Position numbers and translations under genes: made by a program | Assembly: GCA_963801985.1 (NCBI GenBank) | Contig: CAWDGV010000003.1 | Coordinates: 1 to 64,000 of the forward strand | DNA length: 64,000 bases | Origin: JABDQZ01 sp963801985 | GTDB lineage: Bacteria > Pseudomonadota > Gammaproteobacteria > Chromatiales > Chromatiaceae | Reading direction: 5' to 3' | The notes under the pieces: model-generated | Told to the model about the DNA's origin: nothing | Seen by the model: the letters and a program-made list of their open reading frames with translations, nothing else | Databases searched by the model: none | Shown: positions 26,477 through 36,504 of the stretch, piece by piece | Layout: each line of letters starts with the position of its first letter | Numbering within the stretch: the first letter of the stretch is position 1

Positions 26477-27852
26477 TGCATCATCTCCCTGACAGCAGCA
26501 ATAAACCGCTCACCCCGGTCTTCAAAATTCCTGAACATGTCAAAGCTGGCACAGGCAGGAGATAACAATACCCTGTCCCCTGCTATGGCAAACTGACGTG
26601 CCTGCTTAACAGCCGATTTCATATCAGCCGCTGTTTGTGTAGCAACATTATCCGGAAGATGATTTTTTATTTGCGGCGCATCACGTCCCATCAATACCAC
26701 CGCACGACAGGTGTCCCGTACCACCTCAGTTAGACCGGAAAAGTCGGCCTCCTTACAGTCGCCTCCCAGAATAACAATCGCCTTGCTACTGTCACCTTTA
26801 TCCAGCCCTGTTAAAGCAGCTGTACAGGCACCGACATTGGTTGCCTTGGAATCATTGTAATATTTAACCGCTTCGATCTCGGCAACAAACTGTGTTCTGT
26901 GCGGTAAACCGGTAAAGCATTTTAATGCTGCCAGCATGGCTGTCATTGAAAGACCCGCCGCCTGACCCAAAGCCAATGCAGCCAGTGCGTTAGCCATATT
27001 ATGTTTACCCTGAACCAACAGTTCGTCAGTGACACACAATTTCTGCTTGCCATGACAAAGCCATTGCTGACCATTGATCTCACGGATGCCGAATTCATTG
27101 CCCGCCTGAGGTGCATGCAGGCTAAAGAAAAGCTGCTGCCCTTCTGCCGGCATCGTCATCACATGCCGGTCGTCCCGGTTGATGACAGCCGTAGCCGTTC
27201 CCGAGAAAATTCGCGCTTTTGCTTGCGCATAATCATCCAGACTCGCATAACGATCCATGTGATCTTCAGAAATATTCAGGACCGTGGCAGCTACCGGCTT
27301 TAACGAAGAAAGACTTTCCAGTTGAAAACTGGAGAGTTCCAGCACATACAGGTCGTGTTCCTGATCAAGCAGATCCAGCGCGGGCGTACCAATATTGCCA
27401 CCAACACCGACATGCCGTTCATCCTTGCGCGCCATCTCACCCAGCAAGGTGGTTACTGTTGTCTTGCCGTTGGAGCCGGTAATAGCTATCACGGGTGCAT
27501 CAACATACTGGGCAAATAATTCTATATCGCCAATAACCGGTATACCCCGTTGTTGTGCCTGAAGAATCACGGGTTCGGACAGGGAAATGCCGGGACTGAC
27601 AACCAGGCGATCAGCCGAGGCAAACGCACGCTCATCAAAACCACCGGTAAAGCGTGCCACATCAGGATAATCACTCTTCAGGGTTTCCAGGCCAGGCGGA
27701 ATATCACGACTGTCAGTTACTGCCAGCGCTTCACCACGGGCCGCCAGAAAGCGAACGACAGACATACCGGTTGCGCCTAAACCAACAACCAGTGTCTTGC
27801 CACTAAACTGTGCCTGACTCGTTAACATCGTATTGCCAACAACTCTTCCCAT
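26473..27852 (-). CDS. murD: MurD, UDP-MurNAc-L-Ala--D-Glu ligase
   Basis: The 459-residue Mur ligase shows TLVVGLGATGMSVVRFLAARG at the N-terminus, the ATP loop AITGSNGKTTVTTLLGEM, ELSSFQLESL, NISEDHMDRY and YYNDSKATNVGA. It adds D-glutamate to the growing peptide stem. The first nine residues (MGRVVGNTM) before MLTSQAQ may not belong. The chosen start is kept because it overlaps the mraY stop (TGATG). Confidence 0.96.
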   Translation of the reverse strand: MGRVVGNTMLTSQAQFSGKTLVVGLGATGMSVVRFLAARGEALAVTDSRDIPPGLETLKSDYPDVARFTGGFDERAFASADRLVVSPGISLSEPVILQAQQRGIPVIGDIELFAQYVDAPVIAITGSNGKTTVTTLLGEMARKDERHVGVGGNIGTPALDLLDQEHDLYVLELSSFQLESLSSLKPVAATVLNISEDHMDRYASLDDYAQAKARIFSGTATAVINRDDRHVMTMPAEGQQLFFSLHAPQAGNEFGIREINGQQWLCHGKQKLCVTDELLVQGKHNMANALAALALGQAAGLSMTAMLAALKCFTGLPHRTQFVAEIEAVKYYNDSKATNVGACTAALTGLDKGDSSKAIVILGGDCKEADFSGLTEVVRDTCRAVVLMGRDAPQIKNHLPDNVATQTAADMKSAVKQARQFAIAGDRVLLSPACASFDMFRNFEDRGERFIAAVREMMQ

Positions 27853-28934
27853 CAGCGAAGTTTCAAGCTGGCTAAACCAACCAGCACCAAAATAACCGTA
27901 ATAATCCAGAAACGTACAATGACCCGGGGTTCAGGCCATCCTTTTAATTCAAAATGATGATGCAGTGGTGCCATGCGAAAAATACGCTTACCGGTCAACT
28001 TGAACGATGCAACCTGCAGAATGACCGAAACCGTTTCCATCACAAAAACCCCACCCATGATCAGCAGGACCAGTTCCTGACGGACGCATACCGCCACAAC
28101 ACCCAAAGCCGCACCTAATGCCAGGGCTCCGACATCCCCCATGAAGACGGAAGCCGGGTAGGTGTTAAACCAGAGGAAACCAAGCCCTGCGCCAACAATG
28201 GCACCACAAAAAACAGCCAGTTCACCTACACCCGGCAGGTAATCCAGTAACAGGTAAGATGCGATCTGCGAATGCCCGGTTACATAGGCAAACAAGCCCA
28301 GGGCACCACCAACAAGGACCGTTGGCATAATGGCAAGCCCATCAAGACCATCCGTCAGGTTGACGGCGTTTGAAGTACCCACGATCACAAAATAGGTTAA
28401 CAGGATGAACCAGGGACCCAGGTCAAACACCCATTCTTTTACGAAAGGGATAAGCAGCTGGGTTTCAGCAGGAGATGTCGCCGTGTAATACAGGTAACCG
28501 GCTGCCGCCAGACCACCAACGGACTGCCAGAAATACTTGTAACGGGCTATCAGACCTTTGGGGTCCTTATACACCAGCTTCTTGTAGTCATCGACCCAGC
28601 CGATAATACCGAACAGTAAAGTTGTCAGTAGCACCACCCAGGTATAGCGATTACCCAGGTCTGCCCACAGCAAGGTGGAAATCGCAATTGCCACCAGGAT
28701 CAGGGCCCCACCCATGGTAGGAGTACCGGCCTTTTCCAGATGGGACTCCGGCCCGTCACTACGAACTGTCTGGCCAATTTTGTAGGCTGACAAGCGCCGA
28801 ATCATCGGCGGACCAACGATAAAAGATATCACCAGCGCAGTTAAAATCGACAAGATGGTTCTTAAGGTCAGATACCTGAATACACCGAAACTTGAATCAT
28901 ATTGAGACAGGTATTCCGCCAGCCAGATCAACAT
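27852..28934 (-). CDS. mraY: MraY, phospho-MurNAc-pentapeptide transferase
   Basis: The 360-residue polytopic protein has about ten membrane helices and starts MLIWLAEYLSQYDSSFGVFRYLTLR. Catalytic residues lie in GWVDDYKKLVYKD (DD pair) and in NAVNLTDGLDGLAI. FMGDVGALALGAALG and PLHHHFELKGW (the HHH motif) follow. It forms lipid I from undecaprenyl phosphate at the inner membrane. It overlaps murF by 7 bases. Confidence 0.97.
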   Translation of the reverse strand: MLIWLAEYLSQYDSSFGVFRYLTLRTILSILTALVISFIVGPPMIRRLSAYKIGQTVRSDGPESHLEKAGTPTMGGALILVAIAISTLLWADLGNRYTWVVLLTTLLFGIIGWVDDYKKLVYKDPKGLIARYKYFWQSVGGLAAAGYLYYTATSPAETQLLIPFVKEWVFDLGPWFILLTYFVIVGTSNAVNLTDGLDGLAIMPTVLVGGALGLFAYVTGHSQIASYLLLDYLPGVGELAVFCGAIVGAGLGFLWFNTYPASVFMGDVGALALGAALGVVAVCVRQELVLLIMGGVFVMETVSVILQVASFKLTGKRIFRMAPLHHHFELKGWPEPRVIVRFWIITVILVLVGLASLKLR

Positions 28935-30325
28935 GATTCATTACCCCGCAAATCTTTTCCATGGTTCTCAGTAAGTGCCGCAACAACCAGGTCCATTGCC
29001 GCACTCCTGGAACCCTTTACAAGGATAAAATCATTCTCACCGGTTTCCTGCCGCAGGGCCCCGGTCAGTTTTTCACGTGACTCGAAATGCATCGCGTTAC
29101 CGGCAAACCGGTCTGAAGCCTCCTTGCTGACCGAACCACAGGTATAAAGTACATCCACACCCCTGGCAAAAGCCACCTCACCCAGGTCTGCATGCATTTG
29201 CCGGGAGGATTCTCCCAGCTCAGCCAGGTCACCCAGGACAAAGATTTTTCTACCCGGAGCGGTAACCAATACATCAACAGCTGCCGTGACAGAATCAGGA
29301 TTGGCGTTATAGGAATCATCAATAACCAGTTGCCCCTTATCACCCGCAAGCGGATTAAGACGGCCGGCAACAGGTTTCAGGCTTGCCAGACCACGCTGAA
29401 TGGTAGCAACATCAACCCCCAGCTCTCGCGCTGCCGCTACTGCAGCAAGTGCATTCATACCGTTATGCAGGCCTGCCAGTGACAAGCTGATGTCATACTG
29501 TTGTGCGGATTTTTTTTCATGTACAGAGAATTTCGCCTGGTAACCGCGCTCCGTCCACGACATGCGATAATCATCCAGGTTACCCCGGTAATCCGCCTGT
29601 AATACGGTACCGAAACTGACCTGGTTAAATGCCTGCGCCAGTTCTTCCCACAACCCGGACCATTTGCTGTCAGCGTTGTATACGAAGGTGCCATCAGCCT
29701 GCAGTCCATTCAGAATTTCAGACTTGCCCCTGGCAATATTCTCTTCAGAACCAAACTCACCAATGTGCGCAAGTCCTGCATTATTCAATATAGCGATATC
29801 CGGAATCGCCATGCGTGACAGGTAATCAATTTCCCCAACATGATTAGCCCCCATTTCAACAATGGCAACTTCCTCATGCTGCAGTCTCAACAGGGTCAGG
29901 GGCACACCAATATCATTATTCAGGTTGCCCAGCGTTGCCAGCACGGCATGCTGTTCAGAAAGGATCGCTGCCAGCATTTCCTTAAGCGTGGTTTTGCCAT
30001 TGCTACCAGTGAGGGCAACCACTTTTGGATTCACTTGCTGACGCCACACTGAAGCCAGCTTACCCAGGCCCAGCCTGGTGTCTTCCACCACAATCTGCGG
30101 TATACCATCAGTGAGCGAACGGTTAACCATCGCAGCTACTGCACCCTTTTCCCGGGCCTGCCCGACATAATCATGACCATCAAAGTTTTCACCCTGCAAG
30201 GCAATGAACAGATCGCCTTTACTGATTTTGCGGGTATCCGTACTGACAGAGGAAAACATGACGTCATCACCAACGACAGAAGCATGAATTTGTTTTGCCG
30301 CCTGGCTGAGAGACATTTTAATCAT
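28928..30325 (-). CDS. murF: MurF, UDP-MurNAc-tripeptide--D-Ala-D-Ala ligase
   Basis: The 465-residue protein has an N-terminal MurF recognition domain (DTRKISKGDLFIALQGENFDGHDYV), the ATP loop ALTGSNGKTTLKEML, EMGANHVGEI, and the C-terminal DDSYNANPDSV. It joins D-Ala-D-Ala, made by the Ddl in the same cluster, to the tripeptide. It is coupled to murE by an ATGA overlap. Confidence 0.96.
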   Translation of the reverse strand: MIKMSLSQAAKQIHASVVGDDVMFSSVSTDTRKISKGDLFIALQGENFDGHDYVGQAREKGAVAAMVNRSLTDGIPQIVVEDTRLGLGKLASVWRQQVNPKVVALTGSNGKTTLKEMLAAILSEQHAVLATLGNLNNDIGVPLTLLRLQHEEVAIVEMGANHVGEIDYLSRMAIPDIAILNNAGLAHIGEFGSEENIARGKSEILNGLQADGTFVYNADSKWSGLWEELAQAFNQVSFGTVLQADYRGNLDDYRMSWTERGYQAKFSVHEKKSAQQYDISLSLAGLHNGMNALAAVAAARELGVDVATIQRGLASLKPVAGRLNPLAGDKGQLVIDDSYNANPDSVTAAVDVLVTAPGRKIFVLGDLAELGESSRQMHADLGEVAFARGVDVLYTCGSVSKEASDRFAGNAMHFESREKLTGALRQETGENDFILVKGSRSAAMDLVVAALTENHGKDLRGNESC

Positions 30326-31854
30326 GATATCTCCAGTACAGACTTAACGACCTGCTGGTCACTAAAGGGTATTTTCAAATCACCAACGATCTGGAAGGCT
30401 TCATGACCTTTACCTGCTATCAAAACAACATCGCCTTCGCCGGAATCTCCAATTGCCTTTCGAATGGCCTCGGCCCGATTCGGCTCAATAACAGCAAGTT
30501 CCGGCCTGGACATACCCTGCAGAATATCCTGAATAATGCCTGCGGCCTCTTCATGACGCGGATTGTCATCAGTTAACAGCACCCGGTCTGCCATCTGTTC
30601 AGCAACCTTTCCCATGAGCGGACGCTTGCCTTTATCCCGATCACCACCGCAACCAAAAACACAGACCAGTTTGCCAGGGGCATGTTCGCGCAATGATTGC
30701 AGCGCCTGCTCCAAAGCATCTGGCGTATGGGCAAAATCAACAACCACGGTTGGCGCATGCTCGGCGACGAACATTTCCATGCGCCCATTTACTGTCTTTA
30801 ACTGTGCAAGACTACTCACCGCCTGTTCAAACCCAACACCACATTCAAGCATGACGCCAAAAGCAACCACCGCATTCAAAACGTTAAAACGCCCCAACAA
30901 TGACAGCTGCGCATCCGCATCACCCCAGCTTGAGACAATCCTGAAAGCAAGACCATGAGGCAAAGCCTGAATGGCATCAGCACGAATCCAGGCATCCACC
31001 CTGGATTCATTAATGAGTTCATCATTGACAGTACCGTAAGCAATTACGCGAACCGGTGTTGTCGACAAATCTTCAATGAGTCGCTCACCCAGCTCATCAT
31101 CCGCATTGATCAGGGCAGACTTGAGACCCGGCATCTTGAACAGCAAGGACTTGGCACTGGCGTAATCCGCCATCGTGCCATGATAGTCAAGATGATCCCG
31201 ACTGAAATTGGTCAACACTGCCATATCAAAAGCAACATCAGCCACCCGACCCTGTTGCAGCGCATGTGACGAGACTTCCATTGCCACCATCTCAGCCCGC
31301 CGGGATTGTAACAAGGCCAGCGAAGCCTGCACCGAGACCGGATCCATTGTCGTATGCGTGGTCGGCAGCAGCTCACCGGGAAAACCGTTACCCAGTGTTC
31401 CCAGCACGGCAACCTTGCGACTGCCTTCGAAAGCATTGGCAATAAACTGGCTGCAACTTGTCTTGCCATTGGTACCGGTAATACCTATCACCGGAAAAGA
31501 CCGGCTTGGATTACCATAAAAGCGACCGGCTATCCGGCTGACCGCATCACCCAAACCGGAAACCGCAATAATGGGGATGCCGCTGCTATCGGATATTTCT
31601 GTAATTTTCTCCGGCAACCATTCCGGAGTCACATCGGCCAAAATCGCGCAGGCACCCGCATCAATCGCCTGCGAAAGGAAATCCATACCGTGCGAACGAT
31701 AGCCGGCACAAGCCAGAAAGACATCGCCCCGGGTTAACTGCCTGCTATCCATCGCAATTCCGGTTACTTCTATTGCCGGAATATCACCCACTACAGTCAC
31801 ACCTTCCAGCAACCTGGACAAAAAGACCTTCGCGTGCTCAGAGGTTGCCATCAT
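30322..31854 (-). CDS. murE: MurE, UDP-MurNAc-L-Ala-D-Glu--meso-diaminopimelate ligase
   Basis: The 510-residue ligase shows DSRQLTRGDVFLACAG, the ATP loop GITGTNGKTSCSQF, EVSSHALQQGRV, and the C-terminal DDNPRHEEAAGI. The DNPR motif selects meso-diaminopimelate over lysine, so the peptidoglycan should be of the DAP type, as expected for a Gram-negative. It overlaps ftsI by ATGA. Confidence 0.97.
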   Translation of the reverse strand: MMATSEHAKVFLSRLLEGVTVVGDIPAIEVTGIAMDSRQLTRGDVFLACAGYRSHGMDFLSQAIDAGACAILADVTPEWLPEKITEISDSSGIPIIAVSGLGDAVSRIAGRFYGNPSRSFPVIGITGTNGKTSCSQFIANAFEGSRKVAVLGTLGNGFPGELLPTTHTTMDPVSVQASLALLQSRRAEMVAMEVSSHALQQGRVADVAFDMAVLTNFSRDHLDYHGTMADYASAKSLLFKMPGLKSALINADDELGERLIEDLSTTPVRVIAYGTVNDELINESRVDAWIRADAIQALPHGLAFRIVSSWGDADAQLSLLGRFNVLNAVVAFGVMLECGVGFEQAVSSLAQLKTVNGRMEMFVAEHAPTVVVDFAHTPDALEQALQSLREHAPGKLVCVFGCGGDRDKGKRPLMGKVAEQMADRVLLTDDNPRHEEAAGIIQDILQGMSRPELAVIEPNRAEAIRKAIGDSGEGDVVLIAGKGHEAFQIVGDLKIPFSDQQVVKSVLEIS

Positions 31855-33608
31855 TGCATACCCCCCACTGACGCAAGTTGCGTTCCTTCATGTGCATCAG
31901 GAACAATATTCAATAAGCGTAAACCACCTGACATTACCTCAGAAAATACCGGCCCGGCGACATCGCCACCATAGAACTCACCTGCCGAGGGTTCATCAAT
32001 CACTACCGCCATGGCCAGGCGTGGATTATCGATTGGCGCCACCCCCGCAAATACCGCACGATAGCGATCATCCGCATATCCCTCTGCACTGTATTTCTTA
32101 ACCGTGCCCGTTTTTCCAGCAACACCGTAGCCGGCAACTACCGCTTTAGGCGCTGTACCATCAGCTGAAACAACCGAGTCCAACAGCCTTAATACAGTAT
32201 CGGCAGTCTGCTCGCTCATCACGCGCTTTCCCGGTAATGGCTCATCCACTTTGAACAGGGTGCTGGGCGTATAGATACCGTCATTTGCCAGAATCGCATA
32301 GGCCTGTGCCAATTGCAGGGTATTCACCGACAAGCCATAACCGAAAGAAAGCGTTGCCTGGTCAATACGCGCCCACCGACTGAAGTCAGCCAACTGACCC
32401 GCCGCTTCACCCGGGAAACCCAGTGCAGATACCTGGCCAAAACCCAGCCTGGAGACAAATTCAAACAAATCTTCTGCAGGCAACTTCAGGGCAATCTTGC
32501 TGGCACCAACATTACTGGATTTACGCAACAGGGTTTCCAGGTCAATCACGCCATTATTATGGTGATCCCTCACAATATCCCTGCCAATACTGTAATAACC
32601 CGGAGAAGTATCGATTTTGCTACTGGAGGTAATAATTTCAGCCTCCAGGCCAGCAGCCACGATAAACGGTTTCATGGTTGAACCCGGCTCATATGCATCA
32701 GTCAGGGCACGGTTTCTTAAACGGCCATTTTTATTGCTGCGACTGCCATTAGGGTTAAAGCCCGGCTGGTTGACCATGGCCAGTATCTCGCCGGTCCTGA
32801 CATCCAGTACGACTGCTGAAGCACCCTTGGCCTTATGTTTCTTTTTAGCCGCCTTCAGCGCCCGGTACGCCAGGTACTGCAAACGCGCATCCAGACTCAA
32901 TACAATATCTTTACCGGACTGGGGCGGTGCAATCTGCTCGATATCATTCACGACCCGGCGCTTGCCATCGCGAATAACGTATTTCTTGCCAGAAACACCT
33001 TCAAGCGCCTCGTTATAAACCAGCTCCAACCCTTCCTGGCCCTTGTCATCAATATCGGTAAACCCTATAACATGACCAAAAACCTCGCCGGCCGGATAGT
33101 AGCGACGATATTCACGCTGCAAACCAAAACTGTTAACACCCTGCTCCTTGGATAAAGCCAAAACCTTGTCAGCCACATCGGAGCAACACGGCGCTTCACA
33201 TAGACAAAACCCCGATGACTGTAACGCGCCAGCAAGTCACGCAAGGTCATCTACTTTCATTTTCAGGGCTTTTGCCAAAGGCGCCAACGCCCTTGAATCC
33301 GGTGACATCGCCCGCGGATTCACCCAGACCGAATCAACCGGTGTACTGATCGCAAGAATCTCTCCCCGGCGATCTTTAACAAGGCCACGGTAAGCTGGCA
33401 TTTCAACCACACTCAGGTGGCGACGCTTACCTTCTTTTTGCAGAAAATCTGTTTCGAATACCTGCCTGCCAACCGCAGACACGACCAGCGAAACCAAAGC
33501 CACCCCAAACAGCCCCATCAAAAACCAGCGTCGATAGCGATAGTCAACCGGCAGACTCTGCTCCTGCAGGTAACGCTTCTGCTTTTTTTTTCTGACGCGA
33601 TTGTCCAT
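31851..33608 (-). CDS. ftsI: FtsI (PBP3), septal transpeptidase (frameshifted)
   Basis: Joined across frames this gives about 585 residues. A short basic N-terminus and one membrane helix (WFLMGLFGVALVSLVVSAV) precede the PBP dimerisation domain (VEMPAYRGLVKDRRGEILAIST). The transpeptidase domain has the SxxK serine in GSTMKPF, SxN in KSSNVGASK, and KTG in GVAGKTGTVKK. Two frame changes lie near 33240 and 33180, between VDDL, RDLLARYSHRGFVYVKRRV and ADKVLALSKEQG. The gene is essential, so the changes are probably errors. It crosslinks septal peptidoglycan with FtsW. Confidence 0.93.
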
Positions 33609-33904
33609 CAGGGTTTAATCACCATCATGTCAGCCACTTGCGGCACCTGCATATCCAGACGCGTAACGGCGCTTTCCTTTACCCGGCCCTGCTCAGCCCA
33701 GGTAGCCAACTCAATTTGCAAACGCCCCCAGTCAACGGCCAAGCTCATCCCGCTGCACCCGTAATCTCTCCATTTCGGTAAACAGTTTGCGTGACTCGTA
33801 TTTCACAAAGGCCACCGCCATCCCGGAAAGCAAACAGCAACCACCAGCAGCATCAGCCATACCACCTGCCCCTGCAGCAGAAACTGAAAAGACTGCTTAA
33901 GCAT
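33608..33904 (-). CDS. ftsL: FtsL, divisome membrane protein (frameshifted)
   Basis: The frame-corrected product is 98 residues. It starts MLKQSFQFLLQGQVVWLM, has a single membrane helix, then KYESRKLFTEMERLRVQRDEL and a short heptad-rich region ending QVADMMVIKP. One base is missing near 33857, after VAVC. One extra G near 33744 breaks DELAVDWGRLQIELATW. The position between rsmH and ftsI, size, topology and leucine-zipper-like stretch identify it. Both ends overlap neighbours as TGATG. FtsL complexes with FtsB and FtsQ and activates FtsWI. Confidence 0.85.
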
Positions 33905-34837
33905 CACAGCATCTCCGCCACTCGCATAACCGCACTGCGTGAACGCGGGTTTTCATCAATTTCCTGCTGTGAAGGAAAAACTGCCTTTCCCAACAAGATT
34001 CAGACGCGCATTGTTTGCTCATATTGAACAGGAACACCCGGCGGGCAGACGATCACCCTCAGCCTGCTTGCGCATAAAGCGCTTCACTATCCTGTCTTCC
34101 AGCGAATGAAAACTGATCACCACCAGGCGACCACCTTTTGCCAGACATCCACAGGCCAGCTCCAGAACCTTCTCCAGCTCTTCAAGCTCACGGTTAATAA
34201 AAATACGGATAGCCTGAAAACTTCTGGTTGCAGGATGTTTGTGTTTTTCATGCCGGGGAATAGCTCGCGAAATAACTTCAGCAAGTTGCAGCGTGGTACG
34301 AATACCGACAGCAGAACGCTCTTCAACAATCGCCCTCGCAATTCGTCGAGAAAAACGCTCCTCCCCATACTTTCTCAACACCTCCGCAATCTCCCCTTCT
34401 TCAGCAGTACTTCGAGCCATTCTTCTGCCGTCATACCCGCATTGTCGTATCCATCCGCATATCCAGCGGACCATCTTCATAAAACTAAAACCCCGACTGG
34501 AATCATCCAGCTGGGGTGACGAGACACCCAGGTCCAGCAACAAACCATTCACAACCAATGGGGCTGTCTTCTTACCAAGTCAGCAATTTGCAAAAAAGAA
34601 CCCTGCCGAATATGAAACCTATTCATCTGCCTGAGCCAGCGCCTTGCCCTTGCTGCAACCGCCCTGCAATCCTTGTCAATACCCAGCAAACAACCATCAC
34701 TCCAGCTTTTTTAATATTTCCCTGCTATGCCCGCCACGCCCAAATGTTCCGTCTACATAGCAGCCATCTTCCTTTATATTCAGCGCCAGCACCGCTTCGT
34801 GTAATAACACTGTGCGATGAGTCAATAATTGCGCCAT
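33904..34837 (-). CDS. rsmH: RsmH (MraW), 16S rRNA m4C1402 methyltransferase (frameshifted)
   Basis: Joined across frames this gives about 310 residues. It starts MAQLLTHRTVLLHEAVLAL 3 bases after mraZ. The SAM-binding region is visible as CYVDGTFGRGGHSREILKKL and LLGIDKD, then LLLDLGVSSPQLDDSSRGFSF. Landmarks AEEGEIAEVLRKYGEERFSRRIA, HKHPATRSFQAIRI and VISFHSLEDRIVK follow. The C-terminus ENPRSRSAVMRVAEML ends at a TGA overlapping the ftsL ATG. At least four single-base changes fall near 34700, 34640, 34560-34460 and 34020. It methylates 16S rRNA, and its gene is the second of the dcw cluster. Confidence 0.9.
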
Positions 34838-34840
34838 CAA

Positions 34841-35299
34841 TCACAGCACCAGGTTCTGTAATTCTTCAGAGAGCTCTGAACTTTCTTCACCGGCCTGCTT
34901 CAGCCATTCTTCACGCTTGATCGACCACTGCGTTTCATCCCATAACTCAAACTTGTGACCTTCACCCACCATGGAAACCCGTTTTTCCAGACCCGCATAT
35001 TCACGCAGCTCTGCTGAAAGCAGGATGCGACCCTGTGAATCCATGTCGGTTTCCAGCGCATGACCCAGCAACAAACGCTGCATCAGCAGGTTCGGACCTT
35101 TCAGTGTTGGAAGCCTGGCGACCTTGCGCTCAATCTCACGCCATTCATTTTCAGGATATAGCCAGAGGCAATGCTCACGGGGATTGATTGTGACAACCAG
35201 CCGGGAGCCCGATGAATCACGCAGGCGCTCACGGTGCTTTGCAGGTACCTGCAAACGCCCTTTGGCATCCAGATTCAGATTCGTAACACCCAGAAACAA
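34841..35299 (-). CDS. mraZ: MraZ, transcriptional regulator of the dcw cluster
   Basis: The 152-residue protein has two SpoVT/AbrB-like halves: FLGVTNLNLDAKGRLQVPAKHRERL and LLLGHALETDMDSQGRILLSAELREYAGL. The start codon is TTG at 35299. It is chosen because FLGVTNLNLD matches the family N-terminus and because GGGGGAG lies just upstream. MraZ binds repeated GTGGG boxes in its own promoter, and such boxes are visible at 35337-35352. It heads the - strand dcw operon. Confidence 0.95.
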   Translation of the reverse strand: MFLGVTNLNLDAKGRLQVPAKHRERLRDSSGSRLVVTINPREHCLWLYPENEWREIERKVARLPTLKGPNLLMQRLLLGHALETDMDSQGRILLSAELREYAGLEKRVSMVGEGHKFELWDETQWSIKREEWLKQAGEESSELSEELQNLVL

Positions 35300-35336
35300 A
35301 ACACTCCCCCTTTAAATGGCAAAAAAATCCCTTTTG

Positions 35337-35352
35337 CACCACAATCCCCCAC
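35337..35352 (-). promoter_or_regulatory. Likely MraZ operator boxes
   Basis: On the - strand GTGGG and GTGGT recur 10 bases apart (GTGGGGGATTGTGGTG). A third GTGGGG sits upstream at 35379-35384, inside the promoter spacer. MraZ is known to bind TGGG-type direct repeats with about one helical turn between them, near its own promoter. Placement just downstream of the -10 element suits autorepression. Confidence 0.6.
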
Positions 35353-35361
35353 TTAAATGTA

Positions 35362-35392
35362 ATATTAGGTATTCACAACCCCACATTGTCAA
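35362..35392 (-). promoter_or_regulatory. Sigma-70-type promoter of the dcw cluster
   Basis: A perfect -35 TTGACA (- strand; + bases 35387-35392) is followed after 19 bases by TAATAT (+ bases 35362-35367). The spacer is 1-2 bases longer than ideal, which suits a regulated promoter. A GTGGGG box lies in the spacer. It would drive mraZ and the genes after it. Confidence 0.6.
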
Positions 35393-35399
35393 GGTAAAA

Positions 35400-35644
35400 A
35401 GAAGAATATTTTCCTTTCCGAACAAACACTTACAAGCCAATCCATAGAAATACACAGAGTCCATAATCACGAACCAAAACAACTTAATATCACCCTTACT
35501 TAAAGTGAATTATTAAGTTTGAAGATGAAAAAAAACACCCTCCGGGAGAATTTTTTTGCAAATTGGGGAGTATCGTGGGGGAGTTTTGCAGACAGCTTCA
35601 TTTTTTTGAGCATATTTAAGGTCGTAATGCCTTATAATTCCCCG
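35400..35644. other. Intergenic region upstream of the mraZ promoter and the QueD-family gene
   Basis: I see no gene here. An in-frame upstream extension of the QueD-like gene to 35519 exists, but its residues do not look like protein of this family. CTCC-G-GGAG flanked by A and T runs near 35535-35560 could be a weak hairpin. A TATAAT at 35633-35638 lies 6 bases before the QueD-like ATG. No matching -35 hexamer is visible. Confidence 0.4.
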
Positions 35645-36504
35645 ATGAATCGACTCTTTGTGAAAAAATTGACGGTTATCGACTTTTCCTACCTTGATCC
35701 GGAACGCGGACTGCTGGGCGAAAGCTGGCTGGTGGATATTGAGTTGACCGGCAGCCTGGACCACCAGGGCATGGTGTTGGATTTTTCGGATGTTAAGAAA
35801 AAAGTCAAAAAACTGATTGACGATGATTTTGACCACAAGCTCATCATTCCAACCGGCTTCAGCGGCTGTCACACAGAAATCCAGGGAAAACGCCTATTTA
35901 ACCGCTTCATCACGAAAGATGGACGCCAGATTGACCACGTTGCACCGGAATCAGCCTATTATCAGCTGGATGCCGAGCAGGTCACAGCGGAAAGCCTGGC
36001 TACCGCAATCACCGACAGTCTGCGCAGGTTACTGCCGGACAACGTTGAAGATGTAACCCTCAGACTCTACCCCGAACAGCTAAACAGTCCTTATTACCAC
36101 TACAGTCATGGCCTGAAGCATCATGGCGGCAATTGCCAACGCATTGCCCATGGCCATCGTTCAAAAATCGAAATTTTCGAAAATGGCGCTCACGTCGAAG
36201 AGCTGGAGCGAGAATGGTCAGAAAAGTGGCATGACATCTATATAGGTACAGAAAGCGACATCCTTCGGCGCTTCAGCCGGGATGGAATTGACTACATTCA
36301 GTTCCACTATACCGCCTGCCAGGGACAGTTCGAGCTTACCCTGCCCGCAGCCAGCTGTTACCTGGTCAACATTGATTCAACCGTAGAAAACCTGGCGCAG
36401 CATATTGCAGGCAGACTTGCCAGGCAATACCCGCAAAGACCCTGACAGTTTACGCCTATGAAGGTGTCGACAAAGGCGCCATCAGCGCCACGCAGGCTGG
36501 ATAA
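35645..36504 (+). CDS. 6-carboxytetrahydropterin synthase (QueD/PTPS) family protein (frameshift at 3' end)
   Basis: The start MNRLFVKKLTVIDFSYLDPERGL was chosen over a longer open frame because it begins the family domain directly. It carries PTPS-like elements: GMVLDFSDVKKKVKKLIDDDFDHKLIIP and the His-rich SHGLKHHGGNCQRIAHGHRSKIEI. These are candidate zinc ligands, and they come late in the sequence. The open frame ends at 36445, but a one-base change restores TLTVYAYEGVDKGAISATQAG and a TAA at 36502, for about 286 residues. That is twice the length of canonical QueD, so it is a longer, less studied branch. The stop lies inside the terminator shared with pyrC. Confidence 0.75.

Noticed and set aside
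35519..35644. N-terminal extension of the QueD-like protein
   Set aside because: The extra 42 residues have no family similarity and no ribosome site. The family domain begins at the ATG at 35645.
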